DNA from: Luteolibacter arcticus
Lineage (GTDB): Bacteria > Verrucomicrobiota > Verrucomicrobiia > Verrucomicrobiales > Akkermansiaceae
Length of the DNA: 64,000 nt
Reading direction: 5' to 3'
Assembly (NCBI RefSeq): GCF_025950235.1
Contig: NZ_JAPDDT010000019.1
Span: 1 to 64,000 of the forward strand
Shown here: one piece after another, positions 17,430 to 26,316 of the stretch
Numbering within the stretch: the stretch's first letter is position 1
Layout: each line of letters opens with the position of its first letter
Notes under the pieces: generated by a model
Seen by the model: only the letters and a program-made list of their open reading frames with translations
Told to the model about the DNA's origin: nothing
Databases searched by the model: none
Translations under genes and position numbers: made by a program

Positions 17430-18793
17430 ACGCCGCCACCAACCGCCGCCGCTTCCTCCGCGGCATGGGAGCCTGCCTGGCCCTGCCATCGCTCGAAGCC
17501 TTCCTGCCCCGCGCCGCGGCGGCCGCCACCGGAGCCGCCGCCCGCGGTTTCGCCACCACGGCCACCGGCGCACCGCTGCGCATGGCCTTCCTCTATTTCC
17601 CGAATGGCGCGGTCCCGGGCGCATGGACCGCCTCGGGTGCCGGCGCGGACTTCAAGCTGGAGAACACCCTCGCTCCCCTGGACGCGCTGAAGCACCGCCT
17701 GCAGGTGATCTCCGGCCTCGATCTCAAGAATGCCGAGCCCGGCAATGACGGCGCCGGCGACCATGCCCGCGCCAATGGCAGCTTTCTCACCGGCGTGCGC
17801 GTGAGAAAGACCGCGGGTTCCGATATCTATGCCGGCGTCTCGGTCGATCAGATCGCGGCGCAGCAGATCGGCCGCCGCACCCGCTTCGAATCGCTGGAGC
17901 TTTCCTGCGACCCGCACCGGAAGTCCGGCGGCTGCGACTCGGGCTATTCCTGCGCCTACGAGTCGAATCTCGCGTGGCGCACGCCGACCTCGCCGCTGTC
18001 GCCGGAGTCCAATCCACGGCTCGTCTTCGAGCGCCTCTTCGGCTCCGGCAATCCTGGTGAACGCGGCGACAGCCTCGTCCGCCGCCGCACCCAGCAGCGT
18101 TCCATCCTCGACTTCGTGATGGACGATGCGAAGTCGATCTCGAAGGAACTCACGCATCGCGACAAGGCGAAGATGGACGAGTATCTCACCGGCGTGCGCG
18201 AGATCGAGCAGCGCATTGTCACCGCGGAAGGCTTTACCGACATTCCCGACCCGGACATGGCGACGCCGGACGGTATCCCGAAGTCCTACGACGAATACAT
18301 CCGGCTGATGTTCCAGATGACGGCACTCGCCTTCGAAACCGATGCCACACGGATCGCGACGCTGCTGCTCGCCCGCGATGGCAGCAACCGCTCCTTCCCG
18401 GAGATCGAGGTCGCGGAAGGCCACCATGCGTTGTCGCATCATCGCAACAACGAGGACATGATCCGCAAGGTCACCTTGATCGACCGCTTCTACGCCGAGC
18501 GTTTCGCCGAGTTCCTCGGCATGCTGGAGACGAAGAAGGACGCCGACGGTCAAACGGTGCTGCACAATTCGATGATCGTCTACGGCTGCGGCAACTCCGA
18601 CGGCAACCGCCACACGCACACCAACCTGCCGCTCGTGCTCGCCGGCAATGGCGGCGGTGCCTTGAACCCGGGCCGCGCCTTCGACGCGAACGAAACACCG
18701 CTGTGCAATCTCTACCTGAAAATGCTCGATACAATGGGCACGCCATCGATGGAACGCTTCGGCGATAGCACCGGTCTCATGACGGGAGTTTGA
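17426..18793 (+). CDS. DUF1552 protein, Tat-exported
   Basis: 455 aa. The N terminus NRRRFLRGMGACLALP is a twin-arginine signal. The body matches DUF1552: MAFLYFPNGAVPGAW, DHARANGSFLTGVR, and SVDQIAAQQIG, with the ending NRHTHTNLPLVLAGNGGG. This is the standard partner of DUF1592 proteins, translationally coupled here by a 4-bp overlap, so the two are probably exported and act together. Function unknown. Confidence 0.88.
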   Translation: MNAATNRRRFLRGMGACLALPSLEAFLPRAAAAATGAAARGFATTATGAPLRMAFLYFPNGAVPGAWTASGAGADFKLENTLAPLDALKHRLQVISGLDLKNAEPGNDGAGDHARANGSFLTGVRVRKTAGSDIYAGVSVDQIAAQQIGRRTRFESLELSCDPHRKSGGCDSGYSCAYESNLAWRTPTSPLSPESNPRLVFERLFGSGNPGERGDSLVRRRTQQRSILDFVMDDAKSISKELTHRDKAKMDEYLTGVREIEQRIVTAEGFTDIPDPDMATPDGIPKSYDEYIRLMFQMTALAFETDATRIATLLLARDGSNRSFPEIEVAEGHHALSHHRNNEDMIRKVTLIDRFYAERFAEFLGMLETKKDADGQTVLHNSMIVYGCGNSDGNRHTHTNLPLVLAGNGGGALNPGRAFDANETPLCNLYLKMLDTMGTPSMERFGDSTGLMTGV

Positions 18794-18798
18794 TCCAC

Positions 18799-19596
18799 AT
18801 GAAGCTCCTGCTTTTTCTCGCACTCATCACGGCACTTCACGCGGAGGAGATCGCCCTCTGGCCCGGCGGCGCTCCCGGTTCGGAAGGAAAGACCGAAGCA
18901 GAGGTCGTCACGAAGTCCGATAGCGGTGAACTGACGGTCACCCGCGTTCACAAGCCGACGATCTCGCCGTATCTGCCGGTCCAGGAAAAGGCCACCGGTG
19001 CCGCGGTCATCGTCGCACCCGGCGGTGGCCACAAGATCCTCTGCGTCACTCACGAAGGCAGCAATGTCGCCGAGTGGCTGGCACAGCATGGCATCGCGGC
19101 CTTTGTCCTGAAGTATCGCCTCGCGAGCGAAGAAGGCTCCATCTACACGGTCGATGATCACGCGGTGGCGGACATGCACCAGGCGATCAAGCTGGTGCGC
19201 AGCCGCGCGAGCGAGTGGGGTATCAAGAAAGTGGGCGTGATGGGCTTCTCCGCCGGCGGCGAGGTGTGCTCCATCGCCAGCATGAAGTTCACGCCGGAGG
19301 ACCGGCCCGATTTCCAAGCGCTGATTTATCCGGGCCGCTCGCAGCGGATCGTTCCCTTCGAGGGATCGCCGCCGGCTTTCCTCGCCGCGTCGTCGAATGA
19401 CCGCCCCGATATTTCCGAAGGCCTCACCAAGGTCTATCTCGATTTCAAGAAGGCCAAGATCCCGGTGGAGCTTCACCTCTACTCTGGCGGCGGCCACGGC
19501 TTCGGCGTGCGACCGGGACGTAATGCGCCAGTCGATCAATGGATCGTGCGCTTCGACGAGTGGCTGAAGGAGCGGAAGTTTGTCACGGCTCGTTGA
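18799..19596 (+). CDS. Secreted alpha/beta-hydrolase esterase
   Basis: 265 aa from ATG 18799. A short signal peptide (ends ALHAEE) precedes LWPGGAPGSEG, which is typical of acetyl-xylan-esterase-like hydrolases. The oxyanion segment APGGGHKIL, nucleophile serine in GFSAGGE, an aspartate in SSNDRPD and histidine in YSGGGHGFG form the catalytic triad. It follows the DUF1552 gene by only 5 bp. It may remove acetyl or other acyl groups from polysaccharides attacked by the neighbouring exported proteins and the GH2 enzyme. Confidence 0.85.
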   Translation: MKLLLFLALITALHAEEIALWPGGAPGSEGKTEAEVVTKSDSGELTVTRVHKPTISPYLPVQEKATGAAVIVAPGGGHKILCVTHEGSNVAEWLAQHGIAAFVLKYRLASEEGSIYTVDDHAVADMHQAIKLVRSRASEWGIKKVGVMGFSAGGEVCSIASMKFTPEDRPDFQALIYPGRSQRIVPFEGSPPAFLAASSNDRPDISEGLTKVYLDFKKAKIPVELHLYSGGGHGFGVRPGRNAPVDQWIVRFDEWLKERKFVTAR

Positions 19597-19694
19597 GGGC
19601 GCTCCAAGCCCCAACGCCGCGAGGGTCCAGATGCTGATCTGTTAGACCACTCTCCCTCTGTTAGATGATTCTTCAACGCCAACGGCACGAAATC

Positions 19695-19918
19695 GACCGC
19701 GTAGCGGTCAAGGACGGTAGCCGCGGGCTTCAGCCCGCGGATCCGATGGGACGCGCATGGTGTCGCAGAGCGACACAGGAATCGGACGGGCGCGGGCCGT
19801 CTCTCCAAAGCCGGGTCCGCGAAGGCGGGGTTCCTTTGTCGCGACGCGACAAGACTCCTGTGCCGCTGCCAACCGTGGGTTGAAACCCACGGCTACCATC
19901 CTTGGCCGGTACGCGGCC
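19695..19918. repeat. 224-bp foldable repeat, copy 1
   Basis: Bounded by GACCGCGTAGCGGTC at 19695 and GGCCGGTACGCGGCC at the right end. Inside are a GGTAGCCGCGGG/CCGTGGGTT inverted pair and small palindromes such as GTGTCGCAGAGCGACAC. A second copy with the same order of hairpins lies at 56690-56909. It fills the gap between the convergent esterase and alcohol dehydrogenase genes. No ORF. Confidence 0.8.
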
Positions 19919-19932
19919 TGCCTTGAAAACCC

Positions 19933-21027
19933 TCACGGCACCACCGCAGTACGCAATCCCGCACGGCTCCCCGACGACGTGAACGCCGCCTCGATCTCCA
20001 CCAGCGGAAAGCTATCCCCCTGCAGCGACGTGAACGGCACGTCCGCGGAAGCCTCCGTGAGGAAATCGATCGCCGCGACGAGATCCCCTGGCGCGTAGTT
20101 GTGCAGGCCACGGATCGTGAGCATCCGGCGGACTAGTTCGTTCGGATCCAGTTCGATCTTCCCTCCCGGCGTGGTGGTGCCCGCGATCACCGAGACACCG
20201 CCGGTTCGGGTGGCCGCGATGGCGCCGGTGACGGCGACGGATGAGCCGGAGAACTCCATGGTGACATCGGCACCGCGGCCATTGGTAAGATCGCGGAGAT
20301 CGGAAAGCAGATCGGCCGGTTCGCAAAAGACCTGGGAGCCGAAGCGCCGCGCGGCTTCCTCGCGACCGGGATCCAGGTCACAGGCGACCACCTCTGCGGC
20401 TCCGAGATGGCGGGCCATCGCCGTGGCGGTGAGGCCGAGCACGCCGCAGCCGAGGATGGCCACGGTCGCGCCCTCGATCGGACCGGCGAGCCGGAACGCC
20501 GCCGCCACGGTCGCCACCGCGCAGTTGGCCGGTGCCGCCAGCGCGTCTGTTAGATCCTCCGGCAGCTTCACGATGCCGGTGCCCGGCGTGAGCAGGCAGC
20601 ACTCGGCGAAGCCGCCGCTGAACTCGCGGCCGGGCGCGATCGCGCTGTGGCCATATTTGAAAAGATGCTCGCATTTCTGCGGCACGCCGCGGACGCAGAA
20701 GAAGCACTCGCCGCAAGAGGCCGCGAGCGTCCACGTGATGCGATCCCCTTCCGCAAGAGGCTCGCCCCGCAGGTCGATCCGCGGCGCACCGGGACCGAAG
20801 GCCACGATGCGGCCAACGATTTCATGCCCCAGGATGCAGGGGGTTGGCTCCTGCCTACGGCCATGCCACGTGTGCAGATCGCTGCCACAAATGGTGCTGC
20901 AACTCACGTCCACCAGCACCTCCCCACGCCCCGGAGAAGGGACGGGGAACTCTTCAAGGCGGAAGGGTTCGCCATGGCCGGAGAATACGGCAGCCAAGGC
21001 ACGGGCGCTGGAACGTTCAGTGTTCAT
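19933..21027 (-). CDS. Zinc-type alcohol dehydrogenase, phosphonate-associated class
   Basis: 364 aa from ATG 21027. Catalytic-zinc residues are in STICGSDLHTWHG and GHEIVG. The structural-zinc cysteines are in CGECFFCVRGVPQKCEHLFKYGH, and the cofactor segment is AILGCGVLGLTATAMARHLG. CEHLFKYGH with the early CGSDLHTWHGRR resembles the proposed phosphonate-catabolism alcohol dehydrogenases (TIGR03366-like). Start and stop overlap by 4 bp with the upstream transporter, which belongs to an organophosphate class, so the two probably serve one pathway. The substrate is inferred only. Confidence 0.75.
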   Translation of the reverse strand: MNTERSSARALAAVFSGHGEPFRLEEFPVPSPGRGEVLVDVSCSTICGSDLHTWHGRRQEPTPCILGHEIVGRIVAFGPGAPRIDLRGEPLAEGDRITWTLAASCGECFFCVRGVPQKCEHLFKYGHSAIAPGREFSGGFAECCLLTPGTGIVKLPEDLTDALAAPANCAVATVAAAFRLAGPIEGATVAILGCGVLGLTATAMARHLGAAEVVACDLDPGREEAARRFGSQVFCEPADLLSDLRDLTNGRGADVTMEFSGSSVAVTGAIAATRTGGVSVIAGTTTPGGKIELDPNELVRRMLTIRGLHNYAPGDLVAAIDFLTEASADVPFTSLQGDSFPLVEIEAAFTSSGSRAGLRTAVVP

Positions 21028-22271
21028 GCGGTTTTTCGAATAAAGGACATGAGGATCGCGCCAAGGGCGCAGGCGACTGCCACCACGGGAAAGACCATGT
21101 GGGTCGAGTGATTGCTTTCGATCAGGTAGCCGATCAACGGCTCGCCAAGGCCGGCGAAGAGGTAGGCGAAGAAGTTCATCATGCCGGTGCCGGTGCCGGC
21201 GAGACGCTTTCCGAGCAGATCGGGACACAGCGCCCAGAAGGCCGACTGCGGACCATAGACGAAGAAGCCTGTTAGAAAAAGCAGCGGCAGCGCGAGCAAC
21301 GAGGTGCGGTCGAGCATCGCCATCCCACCCGCGCAAACCGCGGCGATGCTGAGGAAAATGATGACCGGCAGGGCACGCTTTCCGCCAAAGACCCGGTCCG
21401 AGATCCAGCCCGCCGAAATCGCGCCGAAGGCCATCCCCACCGGCAGTGCGACGGACACCCATTTCTGCGGCGAGTCCTTCCAATTTTCACCGAGGAAATG
21501 CACCGGCACCCAGACCAGCAGCCCATAGCGCGCAAGGTTTTGGAAACCGATCGCCGCGCAACCGATCAGGAAGGGCATGCAAGCGAAACCACACTTGTAG
21601 CGCTCCCACCAGGTGAGATGGCGCTCGGGATGGAGCATCTCTCGTGCGGTGTCCGGCTCATCCGGCAAATCGGCAAAGCCCGCTTTCGATGGCCTCTCCC
21701 TTACCACCAGCCAGAAGACGCCGCAGCCCACCAGCATCAGCACCACCGGCCCGCGAAAGATCCAGCGCCAGCCGTGATCCACCGCAACTGCGGCAAGACA
21801 ATAGGTCACCACCGATGACATCCCGGCCGCAAAAACATACCAGCCATAGACCCGGCCGCGGTGGGCCCGGTCCCACCAGTTCGAAAGGATACGGCTGCCG
21901 GGAGCCCAGCCCATGGATTGGACGAAGCCGTTCCCCGCCCATGGCACCATCACGCCCGCCAGTCCCCCGGCGAAGCTGGTGATCCAGTTCATGATGAAAG
22001 ACAGCATCCCGCCCAGCGTCATCAGGCTCTTCCCGCCGAAGCGATCGGCGAGTTGCCCGTTGATGGCTTGCCCGATGGCATAGGACCACAATAGCGCCGT
22101 GCTGCACCAGCCGAGCTGGGCCTTGGAGAGTCCGAGCTCCTCGGAGATTCCGGGAATCGCGAAGCCGAAATTCTGTCGGCCCGTGTAGTAGAAAAGGTAA
22201 CAAAACATCACCGCCACGAGGGTTTTCACCCGCGCGGTTGCGAAGCTCTCGGCATGTCGGATTTCAGTCAT
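21024..22271 (-). CDS. MFS transporter, organophosphate:phosphate antiporter-like
   Basis: 415 aa with about 12 hydrophobic helices. FCYLFYYTGRQNFGFAIPGI near the N terminus and LGWCSTALLWSYAIGQAINGQ resemble GlpT/UhpT-type (OPA) transporters, including the motif ADRFGGKSLM after helix 2. It would import a phosphorylated or phosphonate compound across the inner membrane. It is the first gene of a two-gene unit with the alcohol dehydrogenase (4-bp overlap). Confidence 0.8.
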   Translation of the reverse strand: MTEIRHAESFATARVKTLVAVMFCYLFYYTGRQNFGFAIPGISEELGLSKAQLGWCSTALLWSYAIGQAINGQLADRFGGKSLMTLGGMLSFIMNWITSFAGGLAGVMVPWAGNGFVQSMGWAPGSRILSNWWDRAHRGRVYGWYVFAAGMSSVVTYCLAAVAVDHGWRWIFRGPVVLMLVGCGVFWLVVRERPSKAGFADLPDEPDTAREMLHPERHLTWWERYKCGFACMPFLIGCAAIGFQNLARYGLLVWVPVHFLGENWKDSPQKWVSVALPVGMAFGAISAGWISDRVFGGKRALPVIIFLSIAAVCAGGMAMLDRTSLLALPLLFLTGFFVYGPQSAFWALCPDLLGKRLAGTGTGMMNFFAYLFAGLGEPLIGYLIESNHSTHMVFPVVAVACALGAILMSFIRKTA

Positions 22272-22334
22272 GGTTTAAGGACCGGCGCACCGCCGGAAGG
22301 AGTAGCTCCGCACGAATCCTTTCCCAAGACAAAA

Positions 22335-22370
22335 GTTTCCCTGAAACGATTTTGTTGCTTTCTGGGAAAC
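22335..22370. promoter_or_regulatory. GTTTCCC/GGGAAAC inverted element, copy 1
   Basis: A 36-bp element with ends GTTTCCC and GGGAAAC and an AT-rich centre, located 32 bp upstream of the peroxidase start. A related element lies at 26183-26220 upstream of another exported protein. Either a shared operator or a short repeat. Confidence 0.4.
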
Positions 22371-22401
22371 CGGTGCTATCTCCGCTCTGTAAGTCGCCGC
22401 C

Positions 22402-23640
22402 ATGTCCTGGATTTCGAAAGGTTCTGGTCTCCTGCTTGTCGCCGCGGCGTTGCCGCTGGTGGTCCGCGGGGATGACGGCAGCAAGCAGCAAGCGATGCTT
22501 GCGGCGGCGGGGCGGGAAGTCTTCCTCGATACCGGTCTTTCCAATCCACCGGGCCAGGGCTGCGCAAGCTGCCACGCGCCGGAGGCGGCCTTCGCCGATC
22601 CCCGGCCGGTTTCCCTCGGCGCGATCCCGGGGAGCGTCGGGCGACGGAACGCGACCAGCCTGATGTATGCCGCGCTGATCCCGAACATGGATCAGGAGGA
22701 CATGCTCCAGGAAGACGGCACGCAGGAGTGGGTGTGGCAAGGCGGGCTCTTCCAAGACGGCAGCGCCCGCACCCTGCACGAGCAAGTGCAGCGCCCGTTC
22801 TTCGACCACGCGGAAGTGAATGTCGGCAGCGAGACCGAGCTCGCGGGGAAACTTCGCAAGGCGAATTACGCGGACAAGCTGAAGGCCGGACTCTCGGACG
22901 AGGAATGGGCCGACGATGCCAAGGTCGCCCAACGCACCTATCGCGCGCTGGTCGAGTTCCTCAAAGAGCCGATGTTCCGCCCCTTCGATGCCCGGATCGA
23001 TGACTTCCTCGCCGGCGACGAGAAGGCTCTAACAGATCAAGAGAAGCGCGGGTTGGACCTCTTCAAAAGCAAGGGCAAGTGCGCCGACTGCCATTTCCTC
23101 CACGCGACCTCATGGCCGCAGCCGCTGCTGAGCGACTTCGGCTACGACAATCTCGGCGCGCCATCGCGCGGCGACAAGGATCCCGGCCTGGGCGGTCACA
23201 CGTTGGCGGACGGAGAGATCGGCCAGTTCCGCGCACCAGGCCTGCGCAATGTCGCGCTCACAGCCCCCTATCTTCACAACGGCTCGCTCGCCACGCTGCG
23301 CGAGGTGATTGAATTCTACAATCGCCGCGACAAGGAGCCGGAGCGCTGGGGCGCGACGGACTACCCGGAAACGGTCAACCGCACCGATCTCGGCGATCTC
23401 GGCATGACGGATCAGGAAGTCACAGACCTGACCGCGCTGATGGAGGCCTTCACCGATCGCACGCTGCTGCAGATGCGCGAGCGCGGGGAGCGCTTCCCCG
23501 CGGTGGCCCCGGGCACGCCGGACTCGTGGAAGATGCGCTCGTACTTCCCCGACTGGAATCACGCCGCGCCGCCTTTGCCACCCCACCCGCCCTACCGCGG
23601 CCACATTTTAAAGAACCAACCCCTTTCCACCTCGCGATGA
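22402..23640 (+). CDS. Di-haem cytochrome c peroxidase (MauG/CcpA family)
   Basis: 412 aa. A signal peptide ends near PLVVRG. Haem sites are CASCHAPEAAFADPRP (about residue 54) and CADCH (about residue 231). Between them are the family's RNATSLMYA and FFDHAEVN segments, and after the second comes APGLRNVALTAPYLHNGS. It would reduce hydrogen peroxide or oxidise a partner in the periplasm. The stop overlaps the start of the PhoD-type gene by 4 bp, an unusual coupling. Confidence 0.85.
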   Translation: MSWISKGSGLLLVAAALPLVVRGDDGSKQQAMLAAAGREVFLDTGLSNPPGQGCASCHAPEAAFADPRPVSLGAIPGSVGRRNATSLMYAALIPNMDQEDMLQEDGTQEWVWQGGLFQDGSARTLHEQVQRPFFDHAEVNVGSETELAGKLRKANYADKLKAGLSDEEWADDAKVAQRTYRALVEFLKEPMFRPFDARIDDFLAGDEKALTDQEKRGLDLFKSKGKCADCHFLHATSWPQPLLSDFGYDNLGAPSRGDKDPGLGGHTLADGEIGQFRAPGLRNVALTAPYLHNGSLATLREVIEFYNRRDKEPERWGATDYPETVNRTDLGDLGMTDQEVTDLTALMEAFTDRTLLQMRERGERFPAVAPGTPDSWKMRSYFPDWNHAAPPLPPHPPYRGHILKNQPLSTSR

Positions 23641-26144
23641 AACCACTCTCTAACAAATCCACCTTCATCCTTTCGCTGCTGCTCGCCGCGGCCGCACTCC
23701 CCGCCCTCGCGCAGACGGGCCCGATGGTCGGCACCGTGAAGACCACCGAGGCGTATTTCCTCTATCGTCCCGGAGAAGTGGAGAAGCCGCTGCGCCTGAG
23801 CGTGCTCAATGCGAGCCAACAGGTCGTGGCCACCAGCAACGCCTCCAGCGACGATGCCAATGACTACGTGGCCAAGTTCCACGTCACCGGCCTGACCGCC
23901 GCCACCGCTTACACCTACAAGGTCGAGGACGTCTCAGGCGGATCGCCGGTGCAGCTCGCCGGGCCAGCCGATGGCTTGCGCTTCAAGACACGCATGACCA
24001 CCGGCACGAAAGGCGTAGTCACCGTCGCCTTCGTTTCCTGCGCCAACAGCACTTCAGAGCCGGTGTGGGAACGCATCGGCACGCTGAATCCCGACCAGGT
24101 GATCCTCGGCGGCGACACGCCATATGTGGATGTCATCGACCTGGCGACCAGCAGATCGAAGCACCGCGCCTTCCTTGAGACGCCCTTCATGAGCTCGCTT
24201 ATCCACGGGACCTCCGCCGTGGGCACCTGGGACGACCACGACTTCGGCCTGAACAACGGCAACGGCGTGAACGCCGCCGACCGCCGCAACAACACCCGCA
24301 AGGCCTTCGTGGAATACCGCGCGCACGACCAATTCGGCACCGGCCCCGAGGGCGTCTATCACAAGATCGATCTCGGCGTGATGGAGATCTTCCTGCTCGA
24401 TCCGCGCTGGTGGTCGCAGACCGGCCCATCGCCGGTCGACCCCACGAAGAAGACCTGCTTCGGGTCGGCTCAGTGGACATGGATTCAGCAGGCGCTGGAG
24501 ACATCGCGGGCTCCCTTCAAGATCCTGACGATGGGCGAGATCTGGGAGGACAAGAAGAACTCCGAGAACGACGACCAGTTCACCTATTGGTATGAACGGG
24601 ATGCGCTCTATGACTTCATCCGCTCCAAGTCCATCCCAGGCGTGGTCGTGACCGGAGGAGACATCCACGTCTCGCGTCACCTCATTCACCGCCAGCGGAT
24701 CGGCTACGACTTGCAGGATTTCGTGACCTCGCCAGCGCATACTTCGGTGATTCCGAGCTTGGATGTCACCCATCCGAACCTCGAATGGTCGTCGCAGGAG
24801 CCGCGGCAGTTCATGACCATGACGGCCGACACCCGAGTCACCCCGCCGCTTCTGACGGCCCGCTTCTACAAGGCGGACGGCACCATCCAGCGCGAGGTGG
24901 CGATCCCCTACGGCCAGTTGACACCGAAGGCAGGCGAAGGCCTCGGCCGCGATCTGCGCGCATGGTGGTCGTTCGATGGCGACCTTTCCAACGACTCCGT
25001 CCTCGGCGCGCGCTTCGATGCGACCGCGGTCAACGGGGCATCGCTGGTGACGGACGGCGGCCTGCGAGGCGGTGCTGCGCAGTTCTTCCGCGACGATCAG
25101 CAGTATCTCCGCATCGGCCGGCAGACACTCGATGACACGCCGCCGCTCCCCGAACGCGCGGGCCGCAATCCGCTCGACGACAACGGCGCCGCGCACACGT
25201 TCTCGCTGTGGTGCAAGCCAAGCTCGCTGCCTGCACACGGCAGTGCGGACCGTCACTTCATGCTCGAAAGCGCACTCGGTGGCAGCGCCGACGCCGGCTA
25301 CGTCTTGTCGGCCGACCTCCGCAGCGCCGCCACGGACACCACCAAGATCAACCTGGAGCTGCACACCGTCACTCTCCAACCCGCAGCCGCGGCCAGCACC
25401 TCACAGCCCACCGTGCTGGCACAAGGCCCCTTCAACTGCGAACTCGACCGCTCGCTCTTCACCAACCGGTGGGCGCACGTGGCGGTGAACTTCGACAGCA
25501 CGACCCTGCGCCTCTACGTGGACGGGACCAACGTGGCCACCCACGTGCTTCCGAATCCCGGGCCTGCCGTGGAAACCGGCAGTCTGATCATCGGCGGCCA
25601 TCGCAGCGGCACGGGCCGCAATTTCGACGGCTTGATCGATGAGGTCGCGCTGTGGTCGCGCGCTCTAACAGCAGCGGAAATCACGTCGCTTTATCACGCC
25701 GGCACGCCACAGGCATTGCCGACCGAGGTTTCCGCCGCGGACACCGATGGGGATACGCTGGAGGACTGGTGGGAGCGCCTCTTCGGACTCGATTCCGAGA
25801 ACCCGGCCGATGCCTTGGCCGACGCCGACAACGATTCCGTCCCCGCCTGGCTAGAGCGCGCCGCAGGCACGCATCCACAGATCGATGACTCGGCGGTCTA
25901 TGACTACCTCCGCGAACTCACGAGCCCGAACGCCGCGAACACCGCTCTGATCTTTCGACACCCTTCTCAAGGCACCTTGAACCTCCGTCTCAAGGCCTCT
26001 GACTCGGGCAATCTGGAAGAGTGGTCACCGCTGACTCCGGCTGACGGCCTCACTGGCGATCTGTTTTCCAACGACTTTCTCTTCTCGCTCCAGCTCCCGC
26101 CGCCCGCGCCTTGGTTCATCCGGCTCGAAGGCACCCCTCCCTGA
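23637..26144 (+). CDS. PhoD-like phosphatase with C-terminal LamG domain
   Basis: 835 aa from ATG 23637; longer upstream readings overlap the peroxidase gene. Signal peptide ends PALAQ. A fibronectin-like N-terminal part is followed by a PhoD-type metallophosphatase: VSCANS, ILGGDTPYVD, TWDDHDFGLNNG, DPRWW and VVVTGGDIHVSR supply the metal ligands. Residues about 440-690 form a LamG/concanavalin-like domain (AWWSFDGDLSND, RWAHVAVNFDSTTLRLYVDG, FDGLIDEVALWSRAL). A short DTDGDTLEDWWERLFGLD calcium-type motif follows. Probably an outside-facing phosphodiesterase/phosphomonoesterase tethered to glycans. Confidence 0.85.
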   Translation: MKPLSNKSTFILSLLLAAAALPALAQTGPMVGTVKTTEAYFLYRPGEVEKPLRLSVLNASQQVVATSNASSDDANDYVAKFHVTGLTAATAYTYKVEDVSGGSPVQLAGPADGLRFKTRMTTGTKGVVTVAFVSCANSTSEPVWERIGTLNPDQVILGGDTPYVDVIDLATSRSKHRAFLETPFMSSLIHGTSAVGTWDDHDFGLNNGNGVNAADRRNNTRKAFVEYRAHDQFGTGPEGVYHKIDLGVMEIFLLDPRWWSQTGPSPVDPTKKTCFGSAQWTWIQQALETSRAPFKILTMGEIWEDKKNSENDDQFTYWYERDALYDFIRSKSIPGVVVTGGDIHVSRHLIHRQRIGYDLQDFVTSPAHTSVIPSLDVTHPNLEWSSQEPRQFMTMTADTRVTPPLLTARFYKADGTIQREVAIPYGQLTPKAGEGLGRDLRAWWSFDGDLSNDSVLGARFDATAVNGASLVTDGGLRGGAAQFFRDDQQYLRIGRQTLDDTPPLPERAGRNPLDDNGAAHTFSLWCKPSSLPAHGSADRHFMLESALGGSADAGYVLSADLRSAATDTTKINLELHTVTLQPAAAASTSQPTVLAQGPFNCELDRSLFTNRWAHVAVNFDSTTLRLYVDGTNVATHVLPNPGPAVETGSLIIGGHRSGTGRNFDGLIDEVALWSRALTAAEITSLYHAGTPQALPTEVSAADTDGDTLEDWWERLFGLDSENPADALADADNDSVPAWLERAAGTHPQIDDSAVYDYLRELTSPNAANTALIFRHPSQGTLNLRLKASDSGNLEEWSPLTPADGLTGDLFSNDFLFSLQLPPPAPWFIRLEGTPP

Positions 26145-26182
26145 ACCCCATTCGCGATCGGCGCGCAGCCGTCGGAAGGCTG

Positions 26183-26220
26183 GTTTTCCCGCAATGTTAC
26201 AGCATTGCCTTTTGGGAAAC
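26183..26220. promoter_or_regulatory. GTTTTCCC/GGGAAAC inverted element, copy 2
   Basis: Ends are similar to 22335-22370. The centre is a perfect palindrome, GCAATG-TTACAG-CATTGC. It lies about 97 bp upstream of the next start codon. Confidence 0.4.
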
Positions 26221-26316
26221 ATTCCATTGCTCTCACCCGAATTGCCGCTAAGGGGTGTGCCACGTCCACCCGCCACTCGTAGCCACCCCGCTCGTTAACA
26301 GACCCAAAAACCTCGA

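Noticed and set aside
17276..18823. 515-codon minus-strand frame opposite the DUF1552 gene
   Set aside because: Shadow of the Tat-exported protein; no motif or start signal.
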